This document shows positions 10,201 through 18,124 of a DNA stretch of 46,679 nucleotides, one piece after another; positions within the stretch are counted from its first letter, which is position 1, and each line of letters starts with the position of its first letter. Position numbers and translations under genes: made by a program. The stretch covers positions 1-46,679 of the forward strand of contig JBAXGN010000038.1 of NCBI GenBank assembly GCA_037139415.1, read 5' to 3'. This stretch comes from Verrucomicrobiota bacterium (lineage in GTDB: Bacteria > Verrucomicrobiota > Verrucomicrobiia > Limisphaerales > Fontisphaeraceae). Under the pieces are notes generated by a model that worked only from the letters and a program-made list of their open reading frames with translations, searched no databases and was not told where the DNA came from.

Positions 10201-10934
10201 GCCTGCTTCAAAAAATCGGCCTCCATGCCGATGTCGTCGCCAACGGGTTTGAAGTGCTCGAGGCGCTCACCCGCATCCCCTATGACATTATCTTCCTGGA
10301 TTGTCACATGCCCGAAATGGATGGGTATACGGCCGCTCAGGAAATTCAAAAACTCTGGCGCGACCCCGGCAGCGCGCCGCCACTCAAGTCCAAGCCGTTT
10401 ATCATCGCCCTCACCGCCAACGTGCTGCCCGGCGAGCGCGAGCGCTGCCTTGCCTCGGGCATGGATGATTACCTCAGCAAACCGCTCGAACCCGGGGAAT
10501 TGATCGCCGCTTTGGGCCGCGCCGGGCTGAGCCTCGCTTCGCCCGCGCCCGCACCGGTGGCGGGCACCACGCCGGCCGACCACCAAGGGCTGCTGGATCA
10601 GGCGGTATTGGATAAATTGCGCGCCCTGCGACAACCCGGCGAGACCGACCCAATGGCCGAATTGATTGACCTGTTCCTGCACGATATGCCGCGGCACATG
10701 AAGCAAATGCAGGCGGCCCTGGCCAACCAGGACGCCAAAGCCATGAAACTCGCCGCCCACAGCTTGAAAGGCAGCGCCCGCAACATGGGCGTGCTGCGCC
10801 TGGCTCAAACCTGCGACCTGCTCGAGCAGCAATCCCGGGAGGGCAATCTCGCCAACGCCTCGCAACTCCTCACCCAAATCCAGGCCGAATACGCCGAAGC
10901 CGAACAGGCGCTGCTGGCGGAAAAGGGGAAGTGA
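7239..10934 (+). CDS. Hybrid histidine kinase: GAF-PAS3-HisKA-HATPase-REC2-HPt
   Basis: 1231 residues from the ATG at 7239, where the family's conserved start RLEALHSYNILDTAPEENFD begins shortly after. A longer frame exists from a TTG at 7194, but it only adds translated heptamer repeat. Domains in order: GAF (about 20-160), three PAS domains (about 185-300, 310-430, 435-560), and HisKA with NVSHEIRTPMNG and His586. Next come a HATPase domain (about 690-815), two receiver domains and an HPt domain (AHSLKGSARNMG, His1174). Receiver 1 keeps an Asp near 879 and a KP motif but has a poor Thr/Ser position. Receiver 2 is canonical, with Asp near 1021 in FLDCHMPEMDG. No membrane helix is visible, so it is a cytoplasmic sensor running a full phosphorelay inside one protein. 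The output partner is not in the window. Confidence 0.93.
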   Translation: MPMPPPLTHNEDARLEALHSYNILDTAPEENFDELTRLAAQLCETPIALISFADRDRVWFKSKVGLDYHEVPLHGSFCALAVNQRVLVVIEDAAAHPDFAQHPAVIGGPKFRFYAGAPLINREGYCLGTLCVLDYQPRQLSPARQDALRILSHQVMTQLDYQLMNHELAETVQDYHHTWEALSDSEAFYHSLVESLPQHLFRKDREGRFTYANQRFCHILGRPFDEIKGKTDFDFFPHELALKYQRDDLRVMETRETLDTIEANQVKEGKKYVHTIKTATLDANGNVVGIQGIFWDVTERKRTEEQLGLERDLMRTLLQNLPDRIYFKDVESRFLLCNDAMAARLGLKDPNEAIGKTDFDFHPREKAEEFFQDEQRIILTGQPLINKRERQLDLDGREIWALVTKVPIYNPGGGVRGLIGISHNITQLMAAEQKLREAEEKYRTIFERAVEGIFQTTPDGHFLSANPALARFYGYDSVEDLLAALTDIEHQLYVDASRRDEFIRLMREHGTVSAFESEVFRKDRSTIWISENARTVTDSQGNVLYYEGSVEEITVRKQAEFERERARQAALESANAKAQFLANVSHEIRTPMNGVISMTGLLLKTRLDGEQREYADTIRNSASTLLELINNLLDFSKVEAGKLELEKIPFNIRDSVESTVDLVAERAQAKNLELVWQVEDQVPEFVTGDPGRIRQILLNLVANAVKFTDRGEVCVHLSQQARQADQVLLRFAVTDTGIGISPEVRPRIFQSFVQADGSTTRRYGGTGLGLSICKQLVELMGGHIDLESTPGQGSVFWFTILLEVTPAEQIPARLTPNPQPLEGMQALVVDDHPTSRRVLEQILHRWHLGVEFATNQSETIQRLAERKAAGKSFDFIILDSRLGDTTGLALARHLKAGALAGSAKIILLEIMGRHHEWELLESGEIRAWLFKPVKPLRLLECLVGLAAGRLERWHPTNEGSLTLSETMTRNIRVLLAEDNPVNQKVGLRLLQKIGLHADVVANGFEVLEALTRIPYDIIFLDCHMPEMDGYTAAQEIQKLWRDPGSAPPLKSKPFIIALTANVLPGERERCLASGMDDYLSKPLEPGELIAALGRAGLSLASPAPAPVAGTTPADHQGLLDQAVLDKLRALRQPGETDPMAELIDLFLHDMPRHMKQMQAALANQDAKAMKLAAHSLKGSARNMGVLRLAQTCDLLEQQSREGNLANASQLLTQIQAEYAEAEQALLAEKGK

Positions 10935-10953
10935 TGGAAACCGGAACGGCAAC

Positions 10954-11037
10954 CATGGCAGAAAAATTTATTGGCATAAAAATTGGGAGCCGAATTTATA
11001 AAAATTTGATTAAATAGTTTTCAATTTTTTTGCCATG
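10954..11037. repeat. Palindromic element, type A, copy 1
   Basis: The left arm starts CATGGCAGAAAAATTTATTG and the right arm ends CAATTTTTTTGCCATG, with an A/T-rich centre. This copy lacks the second GCC box in the right arm that most others have. Its final ATG (11035-11037) is the start codon of the following gene. A 20-codon frame starting at its first ATG (MAEKFIGIKIGSRIY...) ends in the centre. Confidence 0.85.
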
Positions 11038-13074
11038 TTGGGTTCCTCATTTTTCTCAAATTGTTCTGAAAAATTCGGTGTCCGGCTCATTCTGGCCGCC
11101 CTCATCGTTTCAGTTTTCCTCCTCTATTCCCCGGTCTGGTACTTCGACTTCGTCAATTACGATGATCCGGATTATGTCACTCAAAACCCATGGGTTCAGG
11201 CCGGACTGACCGTCCGGAGTATCGCCTGGGCCTTCGGCAGCCTGCATGGTGAACAAACCTACTGGCATCCCCTCACCTGGCTCTCGCACATGCTCGATTG
11301 CCAACTCTTTGGTTTAAACGCAGGCGCGCATCACCTCGTTAATGTATTATTCCACGCCCTTAACGTCGGTCTGCTTTTCCTGGTGCTCAAGCGCCTCACC
11401 GGCGCGGTATGGCGCAGCGCCATCGTCGCCGCCCTCTTCGCCCTGCATCCCTTGCAGGTGGATACCGTCGCCTGGATCACGGAGCGCAAAAACCTGCTCA
11501 CCACCCTGTTCGGCTTGCTCACGCTCTGGGCCTATGCCAGCTACGTGGAAAAACCCTCGCTGAAACGTTACCTGCCCCTCCTCCTCTGGTTCGCCCTCTG
11601 CCTGATGTGCAAGCCCGCCCTGGCTCCCCTCCCCTGCGCGCTGTTGCTGCTGGACTACTGGCCACTAGGGCGCTGGGGGGGAAATTCCGCAATCCGCAAT
11701 CCGCAATCCGCATTCGATGGTTCCGCATTCAGTGGCTGCCTGGCCAGATTAATCCTGGAGAAAGTGCCCCTCTTGGCGCTGTCCGTAGGGATCAGTGTCA
11801 TGACGATGCTCGCGCATGAAACCGTCTGCCGACCCAATGCGGAAATGGCCCTGACCCCGCTGCTCCGCGCGGAAAACGCCTTCGTTTCCTATGCCGCGTA
11901 TGTGCGCAAGTTGTGCTGGCCATTTGACCTGGCCGCATTCTATCCGCACCCCGGTGCCTGGCCCATGAGCCTCGTTCTGGGCAGCAGCATCTTCCTGTTG
12001 GTACTCACGGGATTGGCCCTGTGGCTGCACAAGCAATTACCCAGCTTGGCCGTGGGTTGGTTCTGGTTCCTGGGCCTGTTGGTCCCCGCCATCGGCCTGA
12101 TTCAGGTTGGCGCGCAGGCGATGGCGGATCGCTTCGTGTACCTGCCTCTGGTGGGATTATTCATCGCCCTTACCTGGCTCATCGCCGACCTGCTCGCAAA
12201 GGTTCGCTGCCCAATCTGGGCGCGGGCCCTGCCCGCCGTTCTGGCCTGTCTTGCCTTTGGTTTTACCTCCGCTCGCCAGCTACACCATTGGCAGAACAGT
12301 ATTACGTTATGGGAACGCGTGATGGCTACCATCAAAAACAACGGTCATCGCCATAGTGACTGGATCGCCTATAGCGGATACGGCTGCGCGCTCATGGCCA
12401 ATGGCCAGTTTGAAGCGGCCAAAAGGCAACTGCAGATTGCCTTGGATATTTCTCCCGAATCGTTTTCCGTCCTCTATAACATGGGTTGCGTTTTGGAAAG
12501 CCAGGGGGACTTGTCTGGCGCTGCCGAATATTACAAAAAGGCCGTTGCCCAGCGTTCGGGCATTTCAAAAATGCATAAATCCCTGGTCAACCTTTATATG
12601 CGGACCGGACGGCTTGACGCCGCCATCGCCGCCAATCTTCAGGCCATCAAAAGCCTGCCTCCCGATGACCTGCTGCACCTGTTCCACGCCCAGTTGCTGA
12701 TGGCCACGCGCGATTACTCGGGGGCCATCTCCCACTACCAGGAAGCTCTCAAATTAAATCCCGACTCGACGCCCGCTCAAAACGACCTCGCCTGGTTGCT
12801 GGCCACCGCTCCCCAACCCAACCTCCGCAACGGTGCCGAGGCCGTCCGACTGGCCGAGGCCGCCGCCCAGGCAACGGGGTACCGGCAAATACTAATCGTG
12901 GGGACATTGGCCGCCGCGTATGCGGAAGCCGGGCAATTCCCAAAAGCGGTAGCCACCGCCGAAAAGGCGATCGCCATGGCCCAGGCCCAAGGGCAAACCG
13001 CCCTCGTGGAAACCAACCGTCGTCTGCTTCAAGAATATCGTCAAAATCGTCCGCATCGTCAGAGCCCGGAGTAA
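11035..13074 (+). CDS. Multi-spanning membrane TPR protein resembling TMTC/GT-C glycosyltransferases (paralogue 1)
   Basis: 679 residues: a membrane part with about 10 helices (residues about 15-430), then tetratricopeptide repeats (about 440-670). After the first helix comes FDFVNYDDPDYV, an acidic pair where GT-C mannosyltransferases and TMTC proteins have their catalytic Asp residues. WHPLTWLSHMLDCQLFGLNAGAHH and ALHPLQVDTVAWITERKNLL are further conserved loops. I infer a protein O-glycosyltransferase or other lipid-linked sugar transferase acting outside the membrane, possibly on the abundant secreted Ig-type proteins nearby. No direct proof is visible. The start codon is the last ATG of a palindromic repeat, and a heptamer array encodes part of a loop near residue 220. 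It is 70-90% similar in stretches to the gene at 18122. Confidence 0.85.
   Translation: MLGSSFFSNCSEKFGVRLILAALIVSVFLLYSPVWYFDFVNYDDPDYVTQNPWVQAGLTVRSIAWAFGSLHGEQTYWHPLTWLSHMLDCQLFGLNAGAHHLVNVLFHALNVGLLFLVLKRLTGAVWRSAIVAALFALHPLQVDTVAWITERKNLLTTLFGLLTLWAYASYVEKPSLKRYLPLLLWFALCLMCKPALAPLPCALLLLDYWPLGRWGGNSAIRNPQSAFDGSAFSGCLARLILEKVPLLALSVGISVMTMLAHETVCRPNAEMALTPLLRAENAFVSYAAYVRKLCWPFDLAAFYPHPGAWPMSLVLGSSIFLLVLTGLALWLHKQLPSLAVGWFWFLGLLVPAIGLIQVGAQAMADRFVYLPLVGLFIALTWLIADLLAKVRCPIWARALPAVLACLAFGFTSARQLHHWQNSITLWERVMATIKNNGHRHSDWIAYSGYGCALMANGQFEAAKRQLQIALDISPESFSVLYNMGCVLESQGDLSGAAEYYKKAVAQRSGISKMHKSLVNLYMRTGRLDAAIAANLQAIKSLPPDDLLHLFHAQLLMATRDYSGAISHYQEALKLNPDSTPAQNDLAWLLATAPQPNLRNGAEAVRLAEAAAQATGYRQILIVGTLAAAYAEAGQFPKAVATAEKAIAMAQAQGQTALVETNRRLLQEYRQNRPHRQSPE
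11687..11714. repeat. In-frame heptanucleotide repeat (CCGCAAT)3-CCGCATT
   Basis: Four 7-bp units inside the TMTC-like gene encode the loop SAIRNPQSAF between two membrane helices. The paralogue carries a much longer set at the same position (18774-18873). Confidence 0.85.
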
Positions 13075-13089
13075 AAATCCAGGACTGTT

Positions 13090-13199
13090 TGCAGAAAAAT
13101 GAACCGGCAGAAAAATTGGAAACCGAATTATAAAAAATGATCAATTGAAATTTGATTTTATAGTTTCCAATTTTTTTGCCAGATAATCTTTTTGCCATG
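13090..13199. repeat. Palindromic element, mixed type, copy 2
   Basis: The left arm is the type B form (GCAGAAAAATGAACCGGCAG) and the right arm is type A (TTTTTTTGCCAGATAATC and then TTTTTGCCATG). It follows the stop of the first TMTC-like gene by about 15 bases. The closing ATG continues TCGGGCTCCGCATTC with no gene behind it. It shows that the two arm types belong to one family. Confidence 0.8.
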
Positions 13200-13233
13200 T
13201 CGGGCTCCGCATTCAACGAAGAAAAGACCGGAC

Positions 13234-13349
13234 CATGGCAGAAAAATTTATTGGCATAAAAATTGGGAGCCGAATTTATAAAAAAATGATCAGTGAAAAA
13301 TTGATTTAATAGTTCTTAATTTTTTTTGCCAGATAATCTTTTTGCCATG
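13234..13349. repeat. Palindromic element, type A, copy 3
   Basis: The left arm is CATGGCAGAAAAATTTATTG and the right arm carries two boxes, TTTTTGCCAGATAATC and TTTTTGCCATG. It is preceded by AAGACCGGAC and followed by TCGGGCTCCTCATTC. A 24-codon frame starts at its first ATG. The gene-free stretch 13075-13648 is almost wholly made of this family. Confidence 0.88.
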
Positions 13350-13382
13350 TCGGGCTCCTCATTCATCGCGGAAGACCGGAAC

Positions 13383-13478
13383 CTGGCAGAAACATTTATT
13401 GGCAGAAATATTGGGAACCGAATTTACAAAAAATGATCAGTGAAAATTGATTTAATAGTTTCCAATTTTTTTGCCATG
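13383..13478. repeat. Palindromic element, type A, copy 4
   Basis: The left end is CTGGCAGAAACATTTATTGG (CTG in place of ATG) and the right arm is single-boxed, ending TTTTTTTGCCATG. It is preceded by GGAAGACCGGAAC and followed by TCGGGCTCCC, the same flanks as other copies. Confidence 0.88.
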
Positions 13479-13490
13479 TCGGGCTCCCTA

Positions 13491-13530
13491 TTTTTCTGCA
13501 AGGTCTCCCGTTTTTGCCATGTCGGGCTCC
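13491..13530. repeat. Palindromic element, right-end fragment
   Basis: TTTTTCTGCA followed by TTTTTGCCATGTCGGGCTCC: a right end without its left arm. From here to the next gene (13531-13648) I see only a short leader with no clear promoter. Confidence 0.75.
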
Positions 13531-13648
13531 CCGATATTTTGCTTCGATCACGCTTTACTTTCTTCCCCTAATCGCGTAGATTGTTATCCATGTTCAAAGT
13601 GGGATTAGAAGTGGACATGTTAACAACGTAATTCCCATGGCATACAAT

Positions 13649-16600
13649 ATGAAAAAATTGACTTTTACGGTGGGCCTGATGGCTCTCATGGCTGTTTCGG
13701 TGAAGGCGAATCCGGGGTATTTTCTTTTCTTGAATCTTAGCGGTGACAAAATATTCAATACCAATGAAATGGCCTCCGCGACGAACAATTCTTCGCTCAC
13801 CTCGAATGCCTACCCCAGTTTAAGAATCGCCATCTACTATAGCACCAACACCATTGCCACCAATTTAACGGATCGGCGCGCCCACGTCTGGCCCAACAAC
13901 ACCAACGGCGGCATCACGGGATATGCTTTATTCACAAATACCAGCGGTATTATTGGGTTCAATTCGAATCCCGCATTTAATGGCCGCTTCAGCGGTGGCA
14001 GCACTTCGAACACCGCCTATAAAGTAGAAATGGCGATCACAAATCAGTTTCAGGTACGTATCTGGGACAACACGTACGGAGCCACTTGGGAAGCGTTTAA
14101 ATCCAATATGGATGTCGGGAATGTGCCCGCTGGCATCTTGTACGGGTTATCCCCTCTGTTTTACCTACAGCCTTCAGATAGTGCTCAAACTCCTATTCCT
14201 AATCCACCATCTCCGATTGATGTAATGCCCTTCTGGAATCTGACCAATGTTGTTGTACTGTCCCCGGTCATTACCACCCAGCCACAAAGCCAAGTGCGCG
14301 TGCCGGGAACCACGGCCAGTTTCAGCGTGGCGGCTACCGGCACTGCGCCGCTCGGCTACCGCTGGCGGTTCAACAATACCAATCTCGTTTGGGCCACCAA
14401 CAGTACATTGACGCTGAACAATGTGCAAAGTGTTAACGCTGGCTACTACCAGGTGATCGTGAGCAACACCGCCGGGACGGTCACCAGTACCGTAGCCACC
14501 CTGACGGTGGTGTATCCCCCCGCCATCACCGGCCAACCACAAAGCCAGACCTGCGCCGCAGGCACCATGGCCAGCTTCAATGTGACCGCCACCGGTACGG
14601 CCCCGCTGGCGTATCAATGGTACAAATCAGTAATCAGTCAGCAGTCAGCAGTGATCAGTGGAGCCACAAATTCAGCCTTTAGCCTTCAACCTTTAGCCTT
14701 GGGAGACGCGGGGAGCTATTACTGTGTGGTCAGCAATGCGTATGGGGCCGCCACCAGCAGCGTGGCCAGCCTGACGTTGCTGGTGTACCCGCCGGTCATC
14801 ACTGGCCAACCGCAAAACCAGACGAACCGATTGGGAACCACGGCCCTATTCAACGTGACGGCCAGCAGCCTTATCCCTTTGTCCTACCAATGGATGCGGG
14901 TTGGCGCCTCATTCCCCATCGCCACCACCAGCCAACTCACCATCCCTATGGTCCAAGCCACGGACGCCGGAAGCTATTACTGTGTGGTGAGTACTGCGGA
15001 TGGACGGGTCGTGAGCAAACTGGCAACGCTCACCGTGCTCTCCCCGCCGGTCATCACCGTCCAGCCCCAAAGCCAATCTAACCCGCTGGGAGCGCCAGTA
15101 AGTTTCACGAGTGTCGCCGTCGGCACTTCACCGCTGGCCTACCAGTGGTACAAGGCAGTGACTAGTAATCAGTCACCAGTTATCAGTGGGGCCACGAATT
15201 CGGTCTATCGTCTCACGGCGGTCGCCGCCCTCGATGCTGGATCGTATTACTGCGTCGTGAGTAATGTTTACGGCATGGCGACCAGTGCCGTGGCCAGCCT
15301 GACGTTGCTCTACGCCCCAGCCATCCTCACCCAGCCTGACCACCAACTGGCCCCGTTGGGAGCGCCCGCCTATTTCAAGGTGACCGCCGCTGGCTTCGAG
15401 CCACTCGGCTATCAGTGGTACAAGGCAGTGACTAGTAGTAATCAGTCACCAGTGGTCAGTGGTCAGTGGTCAGTGGTCAGTGGTCAGTGGAGCCACGAAT
15501 TCAGCCTTCAGCCTTTAGCCTTGGGGGACGTGGGGAGCTACTACTGCGTGGTCAGCAATGCGTATGGGATGGCCACCAGTGCGGTCGCCACACTAACCTT
15601 GGCGTATTCCCCCGTCATCACTGGCCAACCGCAAAACCAAACGAACGTATTGGGAACCGCCGCCAGCTTCAGCGTAACCGGCGTCGGCACCGCCCCGTTG
15701 GCGTATCAGTGGTTTAGATCAGTAACCAGTCATCAGTCATCAGTCATCAGTGGGGCCACGAATTCAGCCTTTAGCCTTCAGCCTTTAGCCTTGGTTCACG
15801 CGGGGAGCTATTACTGCGTGGTCCGTAACGGTTACGGCATGGCCACCAGTGCGGTGGCCACCCTGACCGTGCTGTGCCCGCCGACCATTACCACCCAACC
15901 GCAAAGCCAGATGAACGTGCAGGGGACCACCGTCAGTTTCAACGTGACTGCCGCTGGCACGGCCCCGTTGGCGTACCAATGGTTTAGATCAGTAACCAGT
16001 AATCAGAATCAGTTATCAGTCACCAGTGGGGCCACGAATTCAGCCTTTAGCCTTCAGCCTTTAGCCTTGGGACACGCGGGGAACTATTACTGCGTGGTCA
16101 GTAATGCCTATGGCGTGGCGACCAGCCGGATGGCGACCCTGACGGTACTATCCGCGCCCATCATTACCACCCAACCGCAAAGCGTGACGAATGGGTTGGG
16201 GGCTGTTGCCAGGTTTAACGTGGTTGCCGACGGCACCGGGCCGTTGACGTACCAATGGTTTAGATCAGTTATCAGTGATCAGTTATCAGTAATCAGTGGG
16301 GCCACGAATTCGGCCTTTAGCCTTCCGCCTTTAGCCTTGGGGGACGCGGGGGATTACCAGGTGGTAGTTGCCAACAGTTTTGGCAGCGTGACCAGCCTCG
16401 TGGCCACCTTGACCGTAGTGGATAACCTGGGACCGCTCATCACGGTCAACGGCACCCTTGGACAGACTGTCAACCAACGGCTCTACTCCCTCAGCGGTGT
16501 CGTAACCGATGCCGGACGGGGAAACCATGGGGTACGAAACCTCTGGGTCAACGGCTTGGCAGTCACCAATGTGAGCGCCGTTGACGACGCCGTCGCACCT

Positions 16601-17848
16601 TGGAGCCAGGTCCTCACGTTACAGCCAGGGATGAACTATGGGTACGTCCTGGCCGCAGATGCCTTGGGCAATCGCAGTACCAACCTGTTCTATATCAACT
16701 TTGTACCGACGGATTCCGGCCTCCCCACCGTGATGATCAGCCAACCCGCCAGCCCAACCTATTCCAATTTGGTCATGGTCTCCGGCACAGCCTCGGATGC
16801 CAAAGGCGTGGTGGAAGTCTGGTGCCAGCAGAACGATGGTCCTTGGATGCTGGCCAGTGGCGCGAACAAATGGAGCATCCAACTGGTGCCCACGCTCGGC
16901 ACCAACACCCTGGCGGCCTACGCGGTGGATGCCTCGGGTAACTACTCGAAAACCAACCGCGTCAAATTTGTGAAACTGGCCACCGATACCTTGACTGTGA
17001 CTCGCGTTGGCAACGGCACCTTGTCCCCGGACCTAAACGGCAAGGTGCTGACGCTTGGCTCCCCCTATTCCATGAAGTCCTTGCCAGGGACTGGCTTCCT
17101 CTTCTCCAATTGGGTGGGGAATGGCTCGGTGTTGACGAACAATCCCAGCCTCCTCTTCACCATGCGCTCCAACCTGACCTTGACCGCGAACTTTGTGCCC
17201 AACGCCTTCCTGGCACGCAAAGGCGATTATGCGGGGCTGTTCTGTCCGAGTAACGACGTATTCCAAGCCGACTGGACCAATAGTGGTGCCGTAAAATTGA
17301 CTATGACGGACAAAGGGGCTTTTAGCGGCCAATTGACCTATCAAGGCAAAGTGTATCCGTTAGCTGGCGCGTTTGATGTCAGCGGCGTGGCCACCGCGAA
17401 TATCGCCCGGGGGAACGACCCGGCATTGCAGGTATGGCTGAACCTGGACCTGAACGCTGGCGGCGGCATGACTGGAACCATCAACCAAGGCACGAATTGG
17501 TCCTCGGCGTTGCGGGCAGGCTTGGTTTTAAAACAGGCCCAAGTGAAGACCAGTTACTCGGTGGCAGTAGTCCTTGATCCGACTGGTACCAATGTGGGCA
17601 CCCTGAATTTGAGCGTGCAACCCTCCGGCCTCGTCACCCTAACGGGCACCCTGGCCGACGGCACCAAATTGACCGGATCGCTGCCGCTGACCACCAAGCA
17701 CGAAGTGGTGCTGTACCAAACCTTATATGTCGGCAAGGGGCTATGGCTGGGCTACCTGAGTTTGGCAAACCCGAATCCAAACGGCACCGCCCATTGGCAA
17801 AAGCTCGAAAATGGCTTCTCCGTAAATGCCCGGCTGCTGTTGCCGTGA
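13649..17848 (+). CDS. Large secreted protein with eight Ig-like domains and C-terminal GDYxGLF domain
   Basis: 1399 residues from ATG 13649, which gives a clean signal peptide (MKKLTFTVGLMALMAVSVKA); an ATG four codons upstream is also possible. Residues about 22-175 are an unnamed domain (PGYFLF... TNTSGIIGFN... QVRIWDNTYGATWEAFK) shared with the genes at 22138 and 26990. Eight Ig-like domains follow (about 205-925), each with a YQW core and a DAGSYYCVVSNAYG-like end. Next come two Ig/cadherin-like modules and an InlB-type repeat (about 1115-1190, GFLFSNWVGNG). A C-terminal domain starting KGDYAGLF (about 1195-1399) is shared with the genes at 20348 and 41463. No membrane anchor is seen. 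Six Ig domains contain 7-bp repeats in frame. It is probably an exported adhesin or surface protein; the function is not known. Confidence 0.85.
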   Translation: MKKLTFTVGLMALMAVSVKANPGYFLFLNLSGDKIFNTNEMASATNNSSLTSNAYPSLRIAIYYSTNTIATNLTDRRAHVWPNNTNGGITGYALFTNTSGIIGFNSNPAFNGRFSGGSTSNTAYKVEMAITNQFQVRIWDNTYGATWEAFKSNMDVGNVPAGILYGLSPLFYLQPSDSAQTPIPNPPSPIDVMPFWNLTNVVVLSPVITTQPQSQVRVPGTTASFSVAATGTAPLGYRWRFNNTNLVWATNSTLTLNNVQSVNAGYYQVIVSNTAGTVTSTVATLTVVYPPAITGQPQSQTCAAGTMASFNVTATGTAPLAYQWYKSVISQQSAVISGATNSAFSLQPLALGDAGSYYCVVSNAYGAATSSVASLTLLVYPPVITGQPQNQTNRLGTTALFNVTASSLIPLSYQWMRVGASFPIATTSQLTIPMVQATDAGSYYCVVSTADGRVVSKLATLTVLSPPVITVQPQSQSNPLGAPVSFTSVAVGTSPLAYQWYKAVTSNQSPVISGATNSVYRLTAVAALDAGSYYCVVSNVYGMATSAVASLTLLYAPAILTQPDHQLAPLGAPAYFKVTAAGFEPLGYQWYKAVTSSNQSPVVSGQWSVVSGQWSHEFSLQPLALGDVGSYYCVVSNAYGMATSAVATLTLAYSPVITGQPQNQTNVLGTAASFSVTGVGTAPLAYQWFRSVTSHQSSVISGATNSAFSLQPLALVHAGSYYCVVRNGYGMATSAVATLTVLCPPTITTQPQSQMNVQGTTVSFNVTAAGTAPLAYQWFRSVTSNQNQLSVTSGATNSAFSLQPLALGHAGNYYCVVSNAYGVATSRMATLTVLSAPIITTQPQSVTNGLGAVARFNVVADGTGPLTYQWFRSVISDQLSVISGATNSAFSLPPLALGDAGDYQVVVANSFGSVTSLVATLTVVDNLGPLITVNGTLGQTVNQRLYSLSGVVTDAGRGNHGVRNLWVNGLAVTNVSAVDDAVAPWSQVLTLQPGMNYGYVLAADALGNRSTNLFYINFVPTDSGLPTVMISQPASPTYSNLVMVSGTASDAKGVVEVWCQQNDGPWMLASGANKWSIQLVPTLGTNTLAAYAVDASGNYSKTNRVKFVKLATDTLTVTRVGNGTLSPDLNGKVLTLGSPYSMKSLPGTGFLFSNWVGNGSVLTNNPSLLFTMRSNLTLTANFVPNAFLARKGDYAGLFCPSNDVFQADWTNSGAVKLTMTDKGAFSGQLTYQGKVYPLAGAFDVSGVATANIARGNDPALQVWLNLDLNAGGGMTGTINQGTNWSSALRAGLVLKQAQVKTSYSVAVVLDPTGTNVGTLNLSVQPSGLVTLTGTLADGTKLTGSLPLTTKHEVVLYQTLYVGKGLWLGYLSLANPNPNGTAHWQKLENGFSVNARLLLP
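15456..15490. repeat. In-frame heptanucleotide repeat (TCAGTGG)5
   Basis: Five perfect 7-bp units, with a partial unit before them, lie in the fifth Ig domain of the 13649 gene. They encode SGQWSVVSGQWS, which lengthens the loop compared with the other Ig domains. Slippage by one unit would shift the frame. Confidence 0.9.
16264..16298. repeat. In-frame heptanucleotide repeat (ATCAGTN)5
   Basis: Five units (ATCAGTT, ATCAGTG, ATCAGTT, ATCAGTA, ATCAGTG) in the eighth Ig domain encode SVISDQLSVISG. Similar arrays sit at the same place in other Ig domains here and in the 26990 gene, each followed by a GGCCAC stretch; in several domains of this gene a second, AGCCTTY-type run comes next. Confidence 0.9.
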
Positions 17849-17864
17849 ACGCAGAAGGCCGGAA

Positions 17865-17979
17865 CATGGCAAAAAAATTTGTTGGCAGAAATATTGGGAC
17901 CCGAATTTATAAAAAAATGATCAGTGAAAATTTGATTTAATGGTTTCCAATTTTTTTGCCAGCTAATATTTTTGCCATG
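17865..17979. repeat. Palindromic element, type A, copy 5
   Basis: Begins 17 bases after the stop of the Ig-domain gene. The left end is CATGGCAAAAAAATTTGTTG; the right arm is double-boxed and ends TTTTTGCCATG, followed by TCGGCTCC. It contains a 24-codon frame (MAKKFVGRNIGTRIYKKM...). Confidence 0.88.
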
Positions 17980-18012
17980 TCGGCTCCGTATTGGAACGCA
18001 AAAAGACCGGAG

Positions 18013-18124
18013 CATGGCAGAAACATTTATCGGCAGAAATATTGAGAACCGAATTTACAAAAAATGATCGTGAAAATTGATTTAATAGTTTCCAATTTTT
18101 TTGCCAGATAATATTTTTGCCATG
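18013..18124. repeat. Palindromic element, type A, copy 6
   Basis: Preceded by AAAGACCGGAG. The left end is CATGGCAGAAACATTTATCG and the right arm is double-boxed. The closing ATG (18122-18124) is the start codon of the second TMTC-like gene. Confidence 0.88.

Noticed and set aside
18101-18121. TTG start for the second TMTC-like gene
   Set aside because: It lies inside the repeat arm; the paralogue starts at the equivalent of 18122.
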